Of a DNA stretch of 64,000 nucleotides, positions 56,350-64,000 are shown in pieces. The stretch is from positions 1 through 64,000 of the forward strand of contig JAZJZF010000047.1 in the NCBI GenBank assembly GCA_040389965.1. The letters run 5' to 3'. A program made the position numbers and the translations under genes. Source of the stretch: UBA4416 sp040389965 (GTDB lineage: Bacteria; Bacteroidota; Bacteroidia; B-17B0; Aurantibacillaceae). A model generated the notes under the pieces. The model was given only the letters and a program-made list of their open reading frames with translations, had not been told where the DNA came from and made no database searches. How positions within the stretch are numbered: position 1 is the first letter of the stretch; every line of letters starts with the position of its first letter.

Positions 56350-56748
56350 TTATACAGATGGGTTATGCTCAGCAATTGGTTCCCACCTGCCGGTTTGCTT
56401 TGCCGAATCAATTACTTTTTGACCATGTTCTGTCATCAGCCCTTGTGCTACCATCTTTTCAACCCTTTCTCTGTTGGGCTTACTCCACTTGCTTTTTGAG
56501 TTACGCGGCGTAAAGGTAAGGTAATAACTTTCAGGATCTCTCTTTTTAGCTAAACTGTCAATCCAACCGAAACACAAAGCTTCTTCTGTAGCATCATTAA
56601 TGTTGATGCATGGCGTGTTACTTTTTTTGTGATACAGAATAAGCCAAACAGATTTCTCCGTTTGGCTGTTTTTTTTCAACCATTTTCTCCATTCTGCACG
56701 TGCTTTGGTGTAAACAGCTTGCTTCCCGTCTTTTGTTTCCGTTGTCAT
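56350..56748 (-). CDS. YdeI/OmpD-associated family protein
   Basis: Soluble protein of 132 residues of the YdeI family, with RAEWRKWLKKNSQTEKSVWL, DATEEALCFGWIDS and YYLTFTPRNSKSKWSKPN. The family has been linked to bacteriocin protection and polymyxin resistance in enterics, but its mechanism is unknown. It lies 2 bases after the VOC-family gene on the same strand, so the two form a small operon. Confidence 0.85.
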   Translation of the reverse strand: MTTETKDGKQAVYTKARAEWRKWLKKNSQTEKSVWLILYHKKSNTPCININDATEEALCFGWIDSLAKKRDPESYYLTFTPRNSKSKWSKPNRERVEKMVAQGLMTEHGQKVIDSAKQTGRWEPIAEHNPSV

Positions 56749-56750
56749 GA

Positions 56751-57173
56751 CTAAGAATTTTTTTGATTTAAAATTTCTAAATAATGCGTGTTAGTCATGA
56801 TACCAAGTATATTCCCGAAAGGATCAACAACAGATGCCGTTACAAAATTTCCTTTTCCTCCGCTATGATCTGTAATAGGTTGGTATTCTTTTGCTCCCTT
56901 CGAAATCAGGTTACCGAGCGTTCCTTTTAAATCATTCACATGCCAATAAGCAATCGCTCCGGCAGGAGATGTTGTTGCGCCACCCGGTGCAAACTTGCTG
57001 TCAATAATACCAAGTTCATGCTGATAATCGCCAATGCGAAATTCTGCATAACCGGGAACATTAAAATAAGGTTCTACGCCTAATAATTCGCTATACCATT
57101 TTTTTGCTGCTTCGTGGTCAGTTGCATAGAAACTGATGGTTGCGAGCCCACGTAATACGGTTGTTGTTGCCAT
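56751..57173 (-). CDS. VOC (glyoxalase/bleomycin-resistance) family protein
   Basis: Protein of 140 residues with two beta-alpha-beta-beta-beta units, the vicinal-oxygen-chelate fold (ISFYATDHEAAKKWYSELLG and KGTLGNLISKGAKEYQPITD). The C-terminal segment SVVDPFGNILGI is typical. Metal ligands cannot be assigned safely, so no activity is claimed. It is first in a two-gene operon with the YdeI-like gene. Confidence 0.85.
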   Translation of the reverse strand: MATTTVLRGLATISFYATDHEAAKKWYSELLGVEPYFNVPGYAEFRIGDYQHELGIIDSKFAPGGATTSPAGAIAYWHVNDLKGTLGNLISKGAKEYQPITDHSGGKGNFVTASVVDPFGNILGIMTNTHYLEILNQKNS

Positions 57174-57270
57174 TGTTATTGTTTTAAATGAATTGTTTAA
57201 ACAAATTTACATTGGCCTTGTGACAACCCTATGTCAGTAGGAAATAATAAAAGCTATTTTTAATATATTA

Positions 57271-60200
57271 TTACAGCGTAATACTTACATTACTGCTATT
57301 GGCATTAATATCTGCAGGCTTTGGTGTGGCACCAAACTTACAGCGGTTATTCTCAGGGATACGGTCAATGAGTTTATTATAAGGATCGAGCCCGGCAGAT
57401 ACGGGTTCTTTATCAACTGTAAATTCAAATGTTTTAACCGGTTTATCCATTTTTACTTTTCTGAACAATAATTCCTTATCTGTTTTTTTGCCGTTTACTT
57501 CCTGCTGTGTAAAAATGCCAATGTCTATCCAGTCATTCACTGCAACGGCTTTGCTTTTACCTAAGCTATCGGCTTTAAATTTAGCGGAGCCAACGGTTAA
57601 CGTTACTTTGTATTTGCCATCAGGTTGTTTGACCGATTTCAGATCTTTCACATAGTTTTCGTACACGGTAATATCTTCAAACAGATCTTTAATCACATAT
57701 TGCATACTATCGGGCGTAGATAATTTCATGTTCGCCACAAATTCTTTGGCAGTTGTATAAGGAGCACTTTGAAAAGCAACCTTTTTAATATAGCGTTTCA
57801 AGGCAGAGTTCACAGAATCTTCGCCAATATAATCTTTCAGAGCATACATGATCAGGCAACCTTTGTTATAGTGAATGTATTGCTGATTTTCGGCCAACAT
57901 AATCGGTAATTCTTTTTTCTTCTCGGTTGCTCTGCCAATCAGGTATTTATTTAAAGCATCTGCTAAAAATTTATGCATGGCTTCTTTACCGTATTCTTTT
58001 TCCATTACCATCATGGAGCTATATTCTGCCATAGATTCGCTCATTAAGGTAGCGCCCTGTACATCGGCTCCAATTACCTGGTGTGCCCACCACTGATGAC
58101 CTACTTCATGTGCTGTTACATAAAAAGGGTAATCGATGCTTAAAGGATCTTTTTCGTCTACATGTGCAATAAAACCTATGCTTTCGGAATAGGGAATGGT
58201 ATTAGGAAATGATTGTGCAAAGGATGCATAGCGGGGAAATTCGAGAATGCGTACCTGGCGGTGTTGGTAAGGACTAAAAGCTTTTTCATAATAAGCCAGC
58301 GATTTTTTAATGGAGTTAATCATCCTGTCGAGGTTATATTCATGTCCTTTGTGGTAATAGATCTCAATATTAATACCATTATACTTGTCTTTTTTAACCT
58401 CGTAGCGGGCAGATAAAAACGAATAAAAATTCAGGATCGGGCAGTCCATTTTATAATGAAAATAACGGCGATTGTCTTTGCTATATTCTTTTATCAAGTA
58501 CCCCGGTGCAACGGCAATCTGATCAGGTTCGGTGCTTACGATGCATTCAAAGTTTATCCAGTCGGCGTCTTTACTGATGTAGGTATTGGCGTAAGCAGTG
58601 GTATCATTAATACTGGCGGCACGTGGCTTAGGTTTTAAATTGTATTTTTTGCGGGCTTCGTTTTCGCTAAGCTCGGCATTTTCATTGTATCCAATAGAGG
58701 GCAGCAATGAATTATTGATAAAAGTTCCGTTATAAACCACATCTGATTTCGGATCATTACTAAACCAGCCTTTCTGAAAATAATCGATCGTATAATCCAT
58801 TCTGATGGAATCGCCGGGCTGTAAGGGAGATGTAAGTTGAAACACCTTCACACAAAATTTGGTATCGTTTATAATCTCTTTTTTAGGAACAGAAAGTTTA
58901 AGAGAAGTAAGCTCAACAGTATTACTGTAACCAACAATGAGGGTATCAATCGCCTTATGATGTCTGTTTTTGAGGTAGTAATAGCCTTTGAATTTAGCAC
59001 CAAGCTCTTTGGGATACAGATCTACTTCCACGTAACTTGATATAATACGTGGCTGTTCTGTGCTTTGAAAATGCTTATAGGTTTTTTCAAATTCGGCCTG
59101 CAGCTTTTCGAAATCTTTATTGGAATACATCGTATTTACAACTTTAATGTTGTAAAAAATATAACCACCGGTGCCAACAAACAGGAGAAACGCAGCGACA
59201 GCTATTAAGCGAAACTGCTTATGTGAATCGTATTTAGAGAATTTAAAACGCGCTTTTAATCCTTTTTCCTTGCCACGCAGATAAAAACGAATGGCGAAAA
59301 TAAAGAGGAGTGCCAAAACAGAAAGCCAATACAATTTAAAAAAGTAAAAAATGGGCGTAGTATGTCCGTAACCGTTCATATCACTATAAGGTAGCATAGG
59401 GCCGCTGGAATTGAAATTAAATAAGGGGTTGTCTATTTGCAGCTGACTAAAAATAATACGTGATAAAAAGGCTACTATAAATGCAATCACAAAGCCCACA
59501 TATTTGTTACTTACCATAAACTGAATAATGAAACACAGGGCAGCTACCAAACCAAGTTGAACAAATGTGCGGCCATATAAGCTCACAAAATACTGGCCGA
59601 GTTCAAATTTATAATAGCCTTTCAGCGATTGAATAATCATGCCGGTAATAACTGCTCCCAATAAACCAAGAGCTACGGAGCCCATTAAACCAAGGTATTT
59701 GCCTATAACAAGAGTTGATGATTTTATGGGAGAAGCGCCAACGAGCTCATCTACTTTAAACTGTTTTTCGTTAAATACCAGGTTCCCCGAATAAAAAATA
59801 ATAAGAATAGAAAGCATAAAATTGAACATAGAGCCGGCTTGCCCTACAATATTGTAAGTAACAGGATATACTTCTGTACCAAATATTAAAGAGCTGAAAC
59901 TACTTGTAATGTAAGCCAGTGCAGCACCCAAAACGATCATGATAATAAAGAAATAACTCTTTATGATACGCTTGTATTCGAAGCGGGCAATAAATAGCAG
60001 TTGATTCCAAAAGGCTTTTCCGCTCGAGCTGATCGTTACTTTAGGAAGCTCTGAAATATGTTGTATGGAAGGCGTTTGAGGAGAAAAGCTTTCTTCTTTT
60101 TTACGGAAAGAAAATAACTTGGATGGGTTTAAAAATTGAGAGAAATTAAATTTGACATAACTAAACCACATGATCAATAAACCAAGTCCCAGCCATACCA

Positions 60201-60948
60201 TCCGGTTATAAAGCAATTCGCCTGTTAAAGAGAGCAGGCGTTCGTTTTGCTCAAAGGGTGTCCAGTACTGTGTTATTTTCCCCAGGGCTTTGTTTCCATA
60301 AGGATCGAGCATAGCTGCCACCGATTGGTATTCGATATCTGACAATACAGAATTTGCCGCAAGATCGAACAAAAAGAAAATAACGGTAAATAAATAGGCA
60401 ATGGTGGTATTACGAAGGAATGTGGTTAGGGAAAAATAAATGGTACCAAACAATAAGGTATTAGGAACCACAAAATACAGAAAAGGCTGAAGGTAATTGT
60501 ATAAATGAATAGGCCCTATGGCTAACTGGTTATGGCCTATAAGACTTCCAATGAATAGACCGAAAAACTGTCCGCTAAATACAAACAGAGCTACCAGTAA
60601 TACGCCGAAAAACCTTCCGAAGAAATACGATTGTTTGGTAATTGGTTTTGTAAAAAAGAGGGCATGTGAATTAAATTCAAAATCGCGCTGTATGGCAGTA
60701 GCCATAATAGCAATAATGATCATGTTATGGATCAGCGCCAGGATGTTTTGATTAAATGCTAAATACAAGCTTGCATTGGCAAGAGCACTGTTCAGGTAAG
60801 TGTTACTGTCGCTTGATCCCAAAGGAATAACACCCGAAGCTGCCAGTGAAAGAAATAAATAGAAGGCAAAGTAAATACTAAAAAACACATAGGTGGATGG
60901 TTTCTTGAGTGCATACTTTAGTTCGAAACGAAGGATTTCTAAAAACAT
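57271..60948 (-). CDS. ABC transporter permease fused to an M1-family aminopeptidase
   Basis: Membrane protein of 1225 residues. Residues 1-260 and about 310-560 are two ABC-2-type permease units with about six helices each (LRFELKYALKKPSTYVFF; ARFEYKRIIKSYFFIIM). One more helix near 578-597 leads to a periplasmic M1 peptidase domain of about 600 residues. The zinc motif HEVGH is at about 947-951, with the Glu of MSESMAEY 20 residues further on; this is one residue more than in most M1 enzymes. PYSESIGFIAHV precedes it, and the exopeptidase GxMEN motif was not found. The C-terminus is Ser/Asn-rich. The ATPase gene lies 26 bases upstream. Such fusions are known in Bacteroidota, but their substrate is not. 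Confidence 0.88.
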   Translation of the reverse strand: MFLEILRFELKYALKKPSTYVFFSIYFAFYLFLSLAASGVIPLGSSDSNTYLNSALANASLYLAFNQNILALIHNMIIIAIMATAIQRDFEFNSHALFFTKPITKQSYFFGRFFGVLLVALFVFSGQFFGLFIGSLIGHNQLAIGPIHLYNYLQPFLYFVVPNTLLFGTIYFSLTTFLRNTTIAYLFTVIFFLFDLAANSVLSDIEYQSVAAMLDPYGNKALGKITQYWTPFEQNERLLSLTGELLYNRMVWLGLGLLIMWFSYVKFNFSQFLNPSKLFSFRKKEESFSPQTPSIQHISELPKVTISSSGKAFWNQLLFIARFEYKRIIKSYFFIIMIVLGAALAYITSSFSSLIFGTEVYPVTYNIVGQAGSMFNFMLSILIIFYSGNLVFNEKQFKVDELVGASPIKSSTLVIGKYLGLMGSVALGLLGAVITGMIIQSLKGYYKFELGQYFVSLYGRTFVQLGLVAALCFIIQFMVSNKYVGFVIAFIVAFLSRIIFSQLQIDNPLFNFNSSGPMLPYSDMNGYGHTTPIFYFFKLYWLSVLALLFIFAIRFYLRGKEKGLKARFKFSKYDSHKQFRLIAVAAFLLFVGTGGYIFYNIKVVNTMYSNKDFEKLQAEFEKTYKHFQSTEQPRIISSYVEVDLYPKELGAKFKGYYYLKNRHHKAIDTLIVGYSNTVELTSLKLSVPKKEIINDTKFCVKVFQLTSPLQPGDSIRMDYTIDYFQKGWFSNDPKSDVVYNGTFINNSLLPSIGYNENAELSENEARKKYNLKPKPRAASINDTTAYANTYISKDADWINFECIVSTEPDQIAVAPGYLIKEYSKDNRRYFHYKMDCPILNFYSFLSARYEVKKDKYNGINIEIYYHKGHEYNLDRMINSIKKSLAYYEKAFSPYQHRQVRILEFPRYASFAQSFPNTIPYSESIGFIAHVDEKDPLSIDYPFYVTAHEVGHQWWAHQVIGADVQGATLMSESMAEYSSMMVMEKEYGKEAMHKFLADALNKYLIGRATEKKKELPIMLAENQQYIHYNKGCLIMYALKDYIGEDSVNSALKRYIKKVAFQSAPYTTAKEFVANMKLSTPDSMQYVIKDLFEDITVYENYVKDLKSVKQPDGKYKVTLTVGSAKFKADSLGKSKAVAVNDWIDIGIFTQQEVNGKKTDKELLFRKVKMDKPVKTFEFTVDKEPVSAGLDPYNKLIDRIPENNRCKFGATPKPADINANSSNVSITL

Positions 60949-60974
60949 AAATAAAGTTTAATAAGGTTAAATAA

Positions 60975-61838
60975 TTAAAGGATGTTTGAGAAATACACAT
61001 CTTCCAGATCCGGTTCCACTACTGCAAATGCAGCATCCGGAATAGAATCACTTTTCACATGTATCAATACCTGGCCTTCTACTACTTTAGCCGAAATAAT
61101 TTTATATTTTTCCTTATAGGCATTCAGTTCGGTTTTGTCGATCATTAATTTCCAAACGCTATTACGCATTTGTGCAATGGCGTTGCTTGGTTTATCATCA
61201 AGTAATACCTGTCCCCGGTTCATAATAACCATACGGGGACATAAATTCATAATGTCTTCTACAATGTGTGTAGATAAAATCACGATAATGTTTTCTCCAA
61301 GATCACTTAAAATATTATGAAAACGGTTACGCTCTGCGGGGTCCAGCCCTGCTGTTGGTTCATCTACAATAATAAGTTTGGGACTTCCCAATAAAGCCTG
61401 TGCAATACCAAAGCGCTGTCGCATGCCTCCGGAGTATTCACTCAGGTTGCGTTTGCGCGCTTCGTATAAGTTTGTTTGATTAAGTAATGCATCGCACAAT
61501 TCTTTACGTTCTGCTTTATTATTAATGCCTTTTAATACAGCAAAATGTTGCAGCATATCTTCAGCCGTTACTTTTGGGTAAAAGCCAAAATCCTGTGGCA
61601 GATAGCCCAATACTTTTCTTAACTCTTCTTTTTGCTTTACTACATTAATGTCTCCCAGCATAATGCTTCCTGTATCAGGATCCTGAAGGGTTGCAATGGT
61701 TCGCATCAGTGTTGATTTGCCGGCACCATTAGGGCCAAGCAATCCAAACATGCCCGGAGCAATGGTTAAATTTACGTCTGTTAAGGCTTTCAGGCCGTTA
61801 CTGTAAGTTTTAGAAACATTAGAAATAGTTAATTGCAT
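60975..61838 (-). CDS. ABC transporter ATP-binding protein
   Basis: Cytoplasmic ATPase of 287 residues. Walker A is GPNGAGKST (about 35-43), the Q-loop lies in YLPQDFG, the signature is YSGGMRQRFGIAQ, Walker B is LIIVDEPTAGLDP, and the switch His is in ILSTHIVED. The 70-residue C-terminal extension (about 215-287) is normal for ABC-2-type exporters. It is the first gene of an operon with the permease-peptidase. A palindrome with a -7 box lies immediately before the start codon. Confidence 0.94.
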   Translation of the reverse strand: MQLTISNVSKTYSNGLKALTDVNLTIAPGMFGLLGPNGAGKSTLMRTIATLQDPDTGSIMLGDINVVKQKEELRKVLGYLPQDFGFYPKVTAEDMLQHFAVLKGINNKAERKELCDALLNQTNLYEARKRNLSEYSGGMRQRFGIAQALLGSPKLIIVDEPTAGLDPAERNRFHNILSDLGENIIVILSTHIVEDIMNLCPRMVIMNRGQVLLDDKPSNAIAQMRNSVWKLMIDKTELNAYKEKYKIISAKVVEGQVLIHVKSDSIPDAAFAVVEPDLEDVYFSNIL

Positions 61839-61842
61839 AAAA

Positions 61843-61871
61843 AAATGGTTTTAACAAATGTAAAACCATTT
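61843..61871 (-). promoter_or_regulatory. Palindrome enclosing a -7 box before the ABC ATPase gene
   Basis: AAATGGTTTT (61843-61852) and AAAACCATTT (61862-61871) form a perfect 10-base inverted repeat around 9 bases. On the minus strand the centre reads TACATTTG (61855-61862), an exact TAnnTTTG match. The start codon follows 5 bases after the palindrome. No good -33 TTTG was found, so activator or repressor control is possible. Confidence 0.5.
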
Positions 61872-62049
61872 CTAAGGATTATAGCATGATTGAAAAATTA
61901 ATGTTACCGCTTACACGAAATTTCGACGGTTTGAAAAGATGTTGTACAAGAATAATATTGGAATTAATGATTTGTCACTTCGAGCACGGCAAAAGTTCAG
62001 TGAACTTTTGAGCGAGACAGGGCTTAGCAGAAGCGTTCTAATAATATTT

Positions 62050-62110
62050 GTCTAGTTCTCGACTGCGCTCGAACTGACAGATAATCCAACTTTATTCTGT
62101 AACAATATGT
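62050..62110. repeat. Intergenic repeat, copy B
   Basis: It matches 3-63 at 54 of 61 positions. Just upstream, at 61974-61990, a GTCACTTCGAGC arm can pair with its GCTCGAACTGAC part. Confidence 0.6.
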
Positions 62111-62146
62111 TTAAAAATAGTTTTTTGAACATATTGTTATTGAATG

Positions 62147-62240
62147 TCACCCTGAACTTGTTTGGCTCCGCCAATTTTTAATTCAGGATCTCAAATTACT
62201 AAAAGCATTAGAGATGCTGAATCGAGTTCAGCATGACGAC
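62147..62240. repeat. GTCACCCTGAAC-type hairpin repeat
   Basis: The ends GTCACCCTGAACTTG and GAGTTCAGCATGAC are approximate inverted repeats, and the centre contains GATCTC and AGAGATGCTGAA words. This is a different short intergenic repeat family from the TCGA-rich one. Confidence 0.55.
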
Positions 62241-62257
62241 AGAAAATGCGAATAGTA

Positions 62258-64000
62258 TTACTTGCCTAAGTAGGTTTTAAAATAACTGCACTCTCTTATA
62301 ACCTCCGAATAATATTTTGTACCGGCATATTCTTTTTTGAGAGATGCGAAATACTGCCCCGATTTAAAATCGCCTTCATAGCCTTTTGGGGTATTCATAA
62401 AAAAATGATTTTGCTCGCATTTGGCTGCCATAAAGGTGCATTTGGCTTTAAACTCTTTATCAGTAGAGTTTTGTAAAGCCAGTAGATAATACTTTAAAGC
62501 CAGGTCATTGTTTTCTTCCGGTAATGCGTTGTGATTGTATTCGTAGATAGAATTATCTACCCTGTTATCGTAAAACAAACGGGCATTTCCAAAATAGGTC
62601 ATGTTATAAAAGCCATTGGCAATTAAAAAATAATTCTGAGCTGCTTCTGCAGGTTTCGCAAGGGCGGTGGCTTTCATCTCCATCATTTTTTCAATAAAAG
62701 ACAGCTTTGTATATTTTGTTTTTTGCACGGCTTCGTGATCGCAGTCGTGACAATCTTTTGTATGAATGGTAAAGGGGTTTCCATAAAGCACTTCCGTATT
62801 CGAAATCTTTTTGAAAGCAGCGAGCGATTCATCCAGTTTATCCTGCTGTGCATACCGAATCCCAAGCAGTTCCTGATAGCTCTCTTTTTGTAAAGAAGCC
62901 TTTTCAAAAAATAATTTTTCGAAAGGCGATCTGTTTGGTTTTTCGTAATAGGTAATCATTTTTTGGATAGCTTCTATGCTGTTAAACCGGTTAGGATTTA
63001 TGCTGTGAAAGATTAGCTCTGCTTTTTCAGGTTCGCCTTTTTTAAGATACAATTCTGCTAAGATTTTTCTGGTCCATTCTTTGGCATTAACGCTTCTGAA
63101 ATCATTAAGGTCTTGGGTTTCTTTGCTGAATAATACTGTAAGGTCTGGCAGCAGATCTGTTTCCAGTTTTTCGTTAACGAGAGTACTGCGGCGTAGTTTA
63201 CCAAATGCATTTACCAGATGATACTCCGCTTTATCTATAGGATTGTCGTTCCTGTATTTCTCTGCACGTTTTATTTGCTGGTCTCCCAAAACATAGTCGC
63301 CCTGTATGTAATTTAAATAAGCTGCTGACAAGTGCCATATTATAGGATTGAGAGAAGCTGTATTGTTTGACATGTCGCTTATAAAGGCGAGCAGGTTTTT
63401 ATCGATCGTATAGGGTTTAGCTGTTTTTTTGTCTTCATAGCTTTGTGCCAGGATGTTTCCTTCTTCAATGTTTACAGCTCTTACCAATAATAAGTCTACC
63501 AGGTTTGAGCTTGGATTTAATTTTAAAATTTCCTTCATGGCTAATACGTCATCAATATACAAACCCGATAGCTGCCAAAGAATTTCTTTTTCGTGCGTTG
63601 TTTTAGCTGCCGCCAGGCATTGACTCCACTCGTCTTTTTGCAAAGGATGAAACGATAAGTAAGCCGATTTTTTTAAAGGTTCATACTGATCAAAAATAAT
63701 AGAGTAGATGTAATTCGATGCACCGTATTTTTTTTGTTTGTAAAGTGAAGCCGCCTTGTAGCCCAGAGCGCGCCATTTCATACTATTTTCCGATTTAAAA
63801 ACCGATTCGTTGTCGTTATAAAAGGCGATGGTCTTATCAAAGTCTTTACTGAAAAAATATAAACGCTCCAATTGAAAGGCATACCGTTCCTTTAAGAAAG
63901 GGTCTGATGTTTTACTGTAAAAGGTTAGCCCTCCTGCTATTTGTTTGTCAATGGTTACAGTAACAGGTTTAGCAGTTTTTTCAGTGTTCCAGGAGTAGTC
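62258..64000 (-). CDS. Helical-repeat protein, 5-prime end outside the window
   Basis: Partial coding region. The stop is at 62258 and the frame stays open to base 64000, giving 580 residues. An in-frame TTG at 63871 is not a credible start: the residues upstream (GGLTFYSKTSDPFLKERYAF) continue the helical pattern. The visible part is alpha-helical and TPR-like, rich in Lys, Asn and aromatic residues (LAELYLKKGEPEKAELIFHS). A CHDCDHE motif at about residue 370 of the part after 63871 could bind a metal. No family was recognised. A signal peptide cannot be judged, because the N-terminus is missing. Confidence 0.7.
   Translation of the reverse strand, partial: DYSWNTEKTAKPVTVTIDKQIAGGLTFYSKTSDPFLKERYAFQLERLYFFSKDFDKTIAFYNDNESVFKSENSMKWRALGYKAASLYKQKKYGASNYIYSIIFDQYEPLKKSAYLSFHPLQKDEWSQCLAAAKTTHEKEILWQLSGLYIDDVLAMKEILKLNPSSNLVDLLLVRAVNIEEGNILAQSYEDKKTAKPYTIDKNLLAFISDMSNNTASLNPIIWHLSAAYLNYIQGDYVLGDQQIKRAEKYRNDNPIDKAEYHLVNAFGKLRRSTLVNEKLETDLLPDLTVLFSKETQDLNDFRSVNAKEWTRKILAELYLKKGEPEKAELIFHSINPNRFNSIEAIQKMITYYEKPNRSPFEKLFFEKASLQKESYQELLGIRYAQQDKLDESLAAFKKISNTEVLYGNPFTIHTKDCHDCDHEAVQKTKYTKLSFIEKMMEMKATALAKPAEAAQNYFLIANGFYNMTYFGNARLFYDNRVDNSIYEYNHNALPEENNDLALKYYLLALQNSTDKEFKAKCTFMAAKCEQNHFFMNTPKGYEGDFKSGQYFASLKKEYAGTKYYSEVIRECSYFKTYLGK

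Larger units (their letters stand above)
61839..62257. other. Intergenic region with several hairpin repeats
   Basis: The 419-base spacer holds, in order, the promoter palindrome at 61843-61871, a repeat opening GTCACTTCGAGC with the hairpin AAAAGTTCAGTGAACTTTT (61975-62030), the copy at 62050-62110, and a CACCCTGAAC/GAGTTCAGCATGAC repeat at about 62147-62240. No gene or RNA was recognised. Confidence 0.6.

Overview
The window is chromosomal DNA of a member of the Bacteroidota, most likely an environmental Cytophaga/Sphingobacteria/Flavobacteria-type organism. The evidence is the A+T-rich sequence, starts without purine-rich ribosome binding sites, promoters of the TTTG/TAnnTTTG type, two giant adhesin-like proteins with gliding-motility type C-terminal sorting domains (type IX secretion), a TonB receptor with a carboxypeptidase-regulatory domain, a FecI/FecR pair and a class-B succinate dehydrogenase (sdhCAB). 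No rRNA, tRNA, CRISPR array, transposase or phage gene was recognised. A run of 27 N at 43818-43844 is an assembly gap.

Layout. 160-1380: a YiaA-type membrane protein and a ceramidase-like hydrolase with an intact metal site. 1380-8720 (minus strand): an ECF sigma factor, its FecR-like anti-sigma factor and an STN/surface-repeat protein in one overlapping operon, then a DUF2807 lipoprotein and a TonB receptor. The sigma gene and the lipoprotein gene share an almost identical ECF-type promoter. 8880-13360: a secreted beta-propeller protein, then a TPR histidine kinase with a NarL/LuxR regulator. 13370-15560: Nudix hydrolase, unknown membrane protein, DUF2911 protein. 15730-20290: a LytS/LytTR two-component pair, a fatty-acid desaturase, a small HTH regulator with a perfect palindrome upstream, and a JmjC/cupin protein.

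20570-27780: a lipid-modification locus. A GPH-type transporter lies opposite a minus-strand series encoding DUF1295, a CFA-like methyltransferase, an FAD amine-oxidase-like enzyme, DUF1365 and a second CFA synthase. A four-helix-bundle (S23-type) gene is set between the FAD and DUF1365 genes and is bracketed by a 15-bp exact inverted repeat. This resembles an rRNA intervening sequence moved to a protein operon. 28030-35480: a 1372-residue TPR-GAF4-SpoIIE phosphatase in which a pair of GAF domains has been duplicated, followed by an exported TPR-CHAT protease-like protein. 35710-39340: sdhCAB with a clear promoter and terminator.

39370-46970: a low-complexity Asn/Ser-rich exported protein and two tandem type IX secreted paralogues that share near-identical terminators and differ by about one 156-residue repeat. 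46970-51960: radical SAM/SPASM protein, kynureninase with DUF2306, a lipoprotein and an SGNH hydrolase. 52050-55330: a second TPR-SpoIIE phosphatase, then tatC with an AhpD-like gene. 55670-57170: a small outer-membrane barrel, YdeI-like and VOC proteins. 57270-61840: an ABC ATPase and an ABC permease fused to an M1 aminopeptidase, preceded by a palindrome containing a TACATTTG box. The last gene runs off the right end of the window. Several intergenic regions hold short hairpin repeats of a few families; one occurs at both ends of the window.
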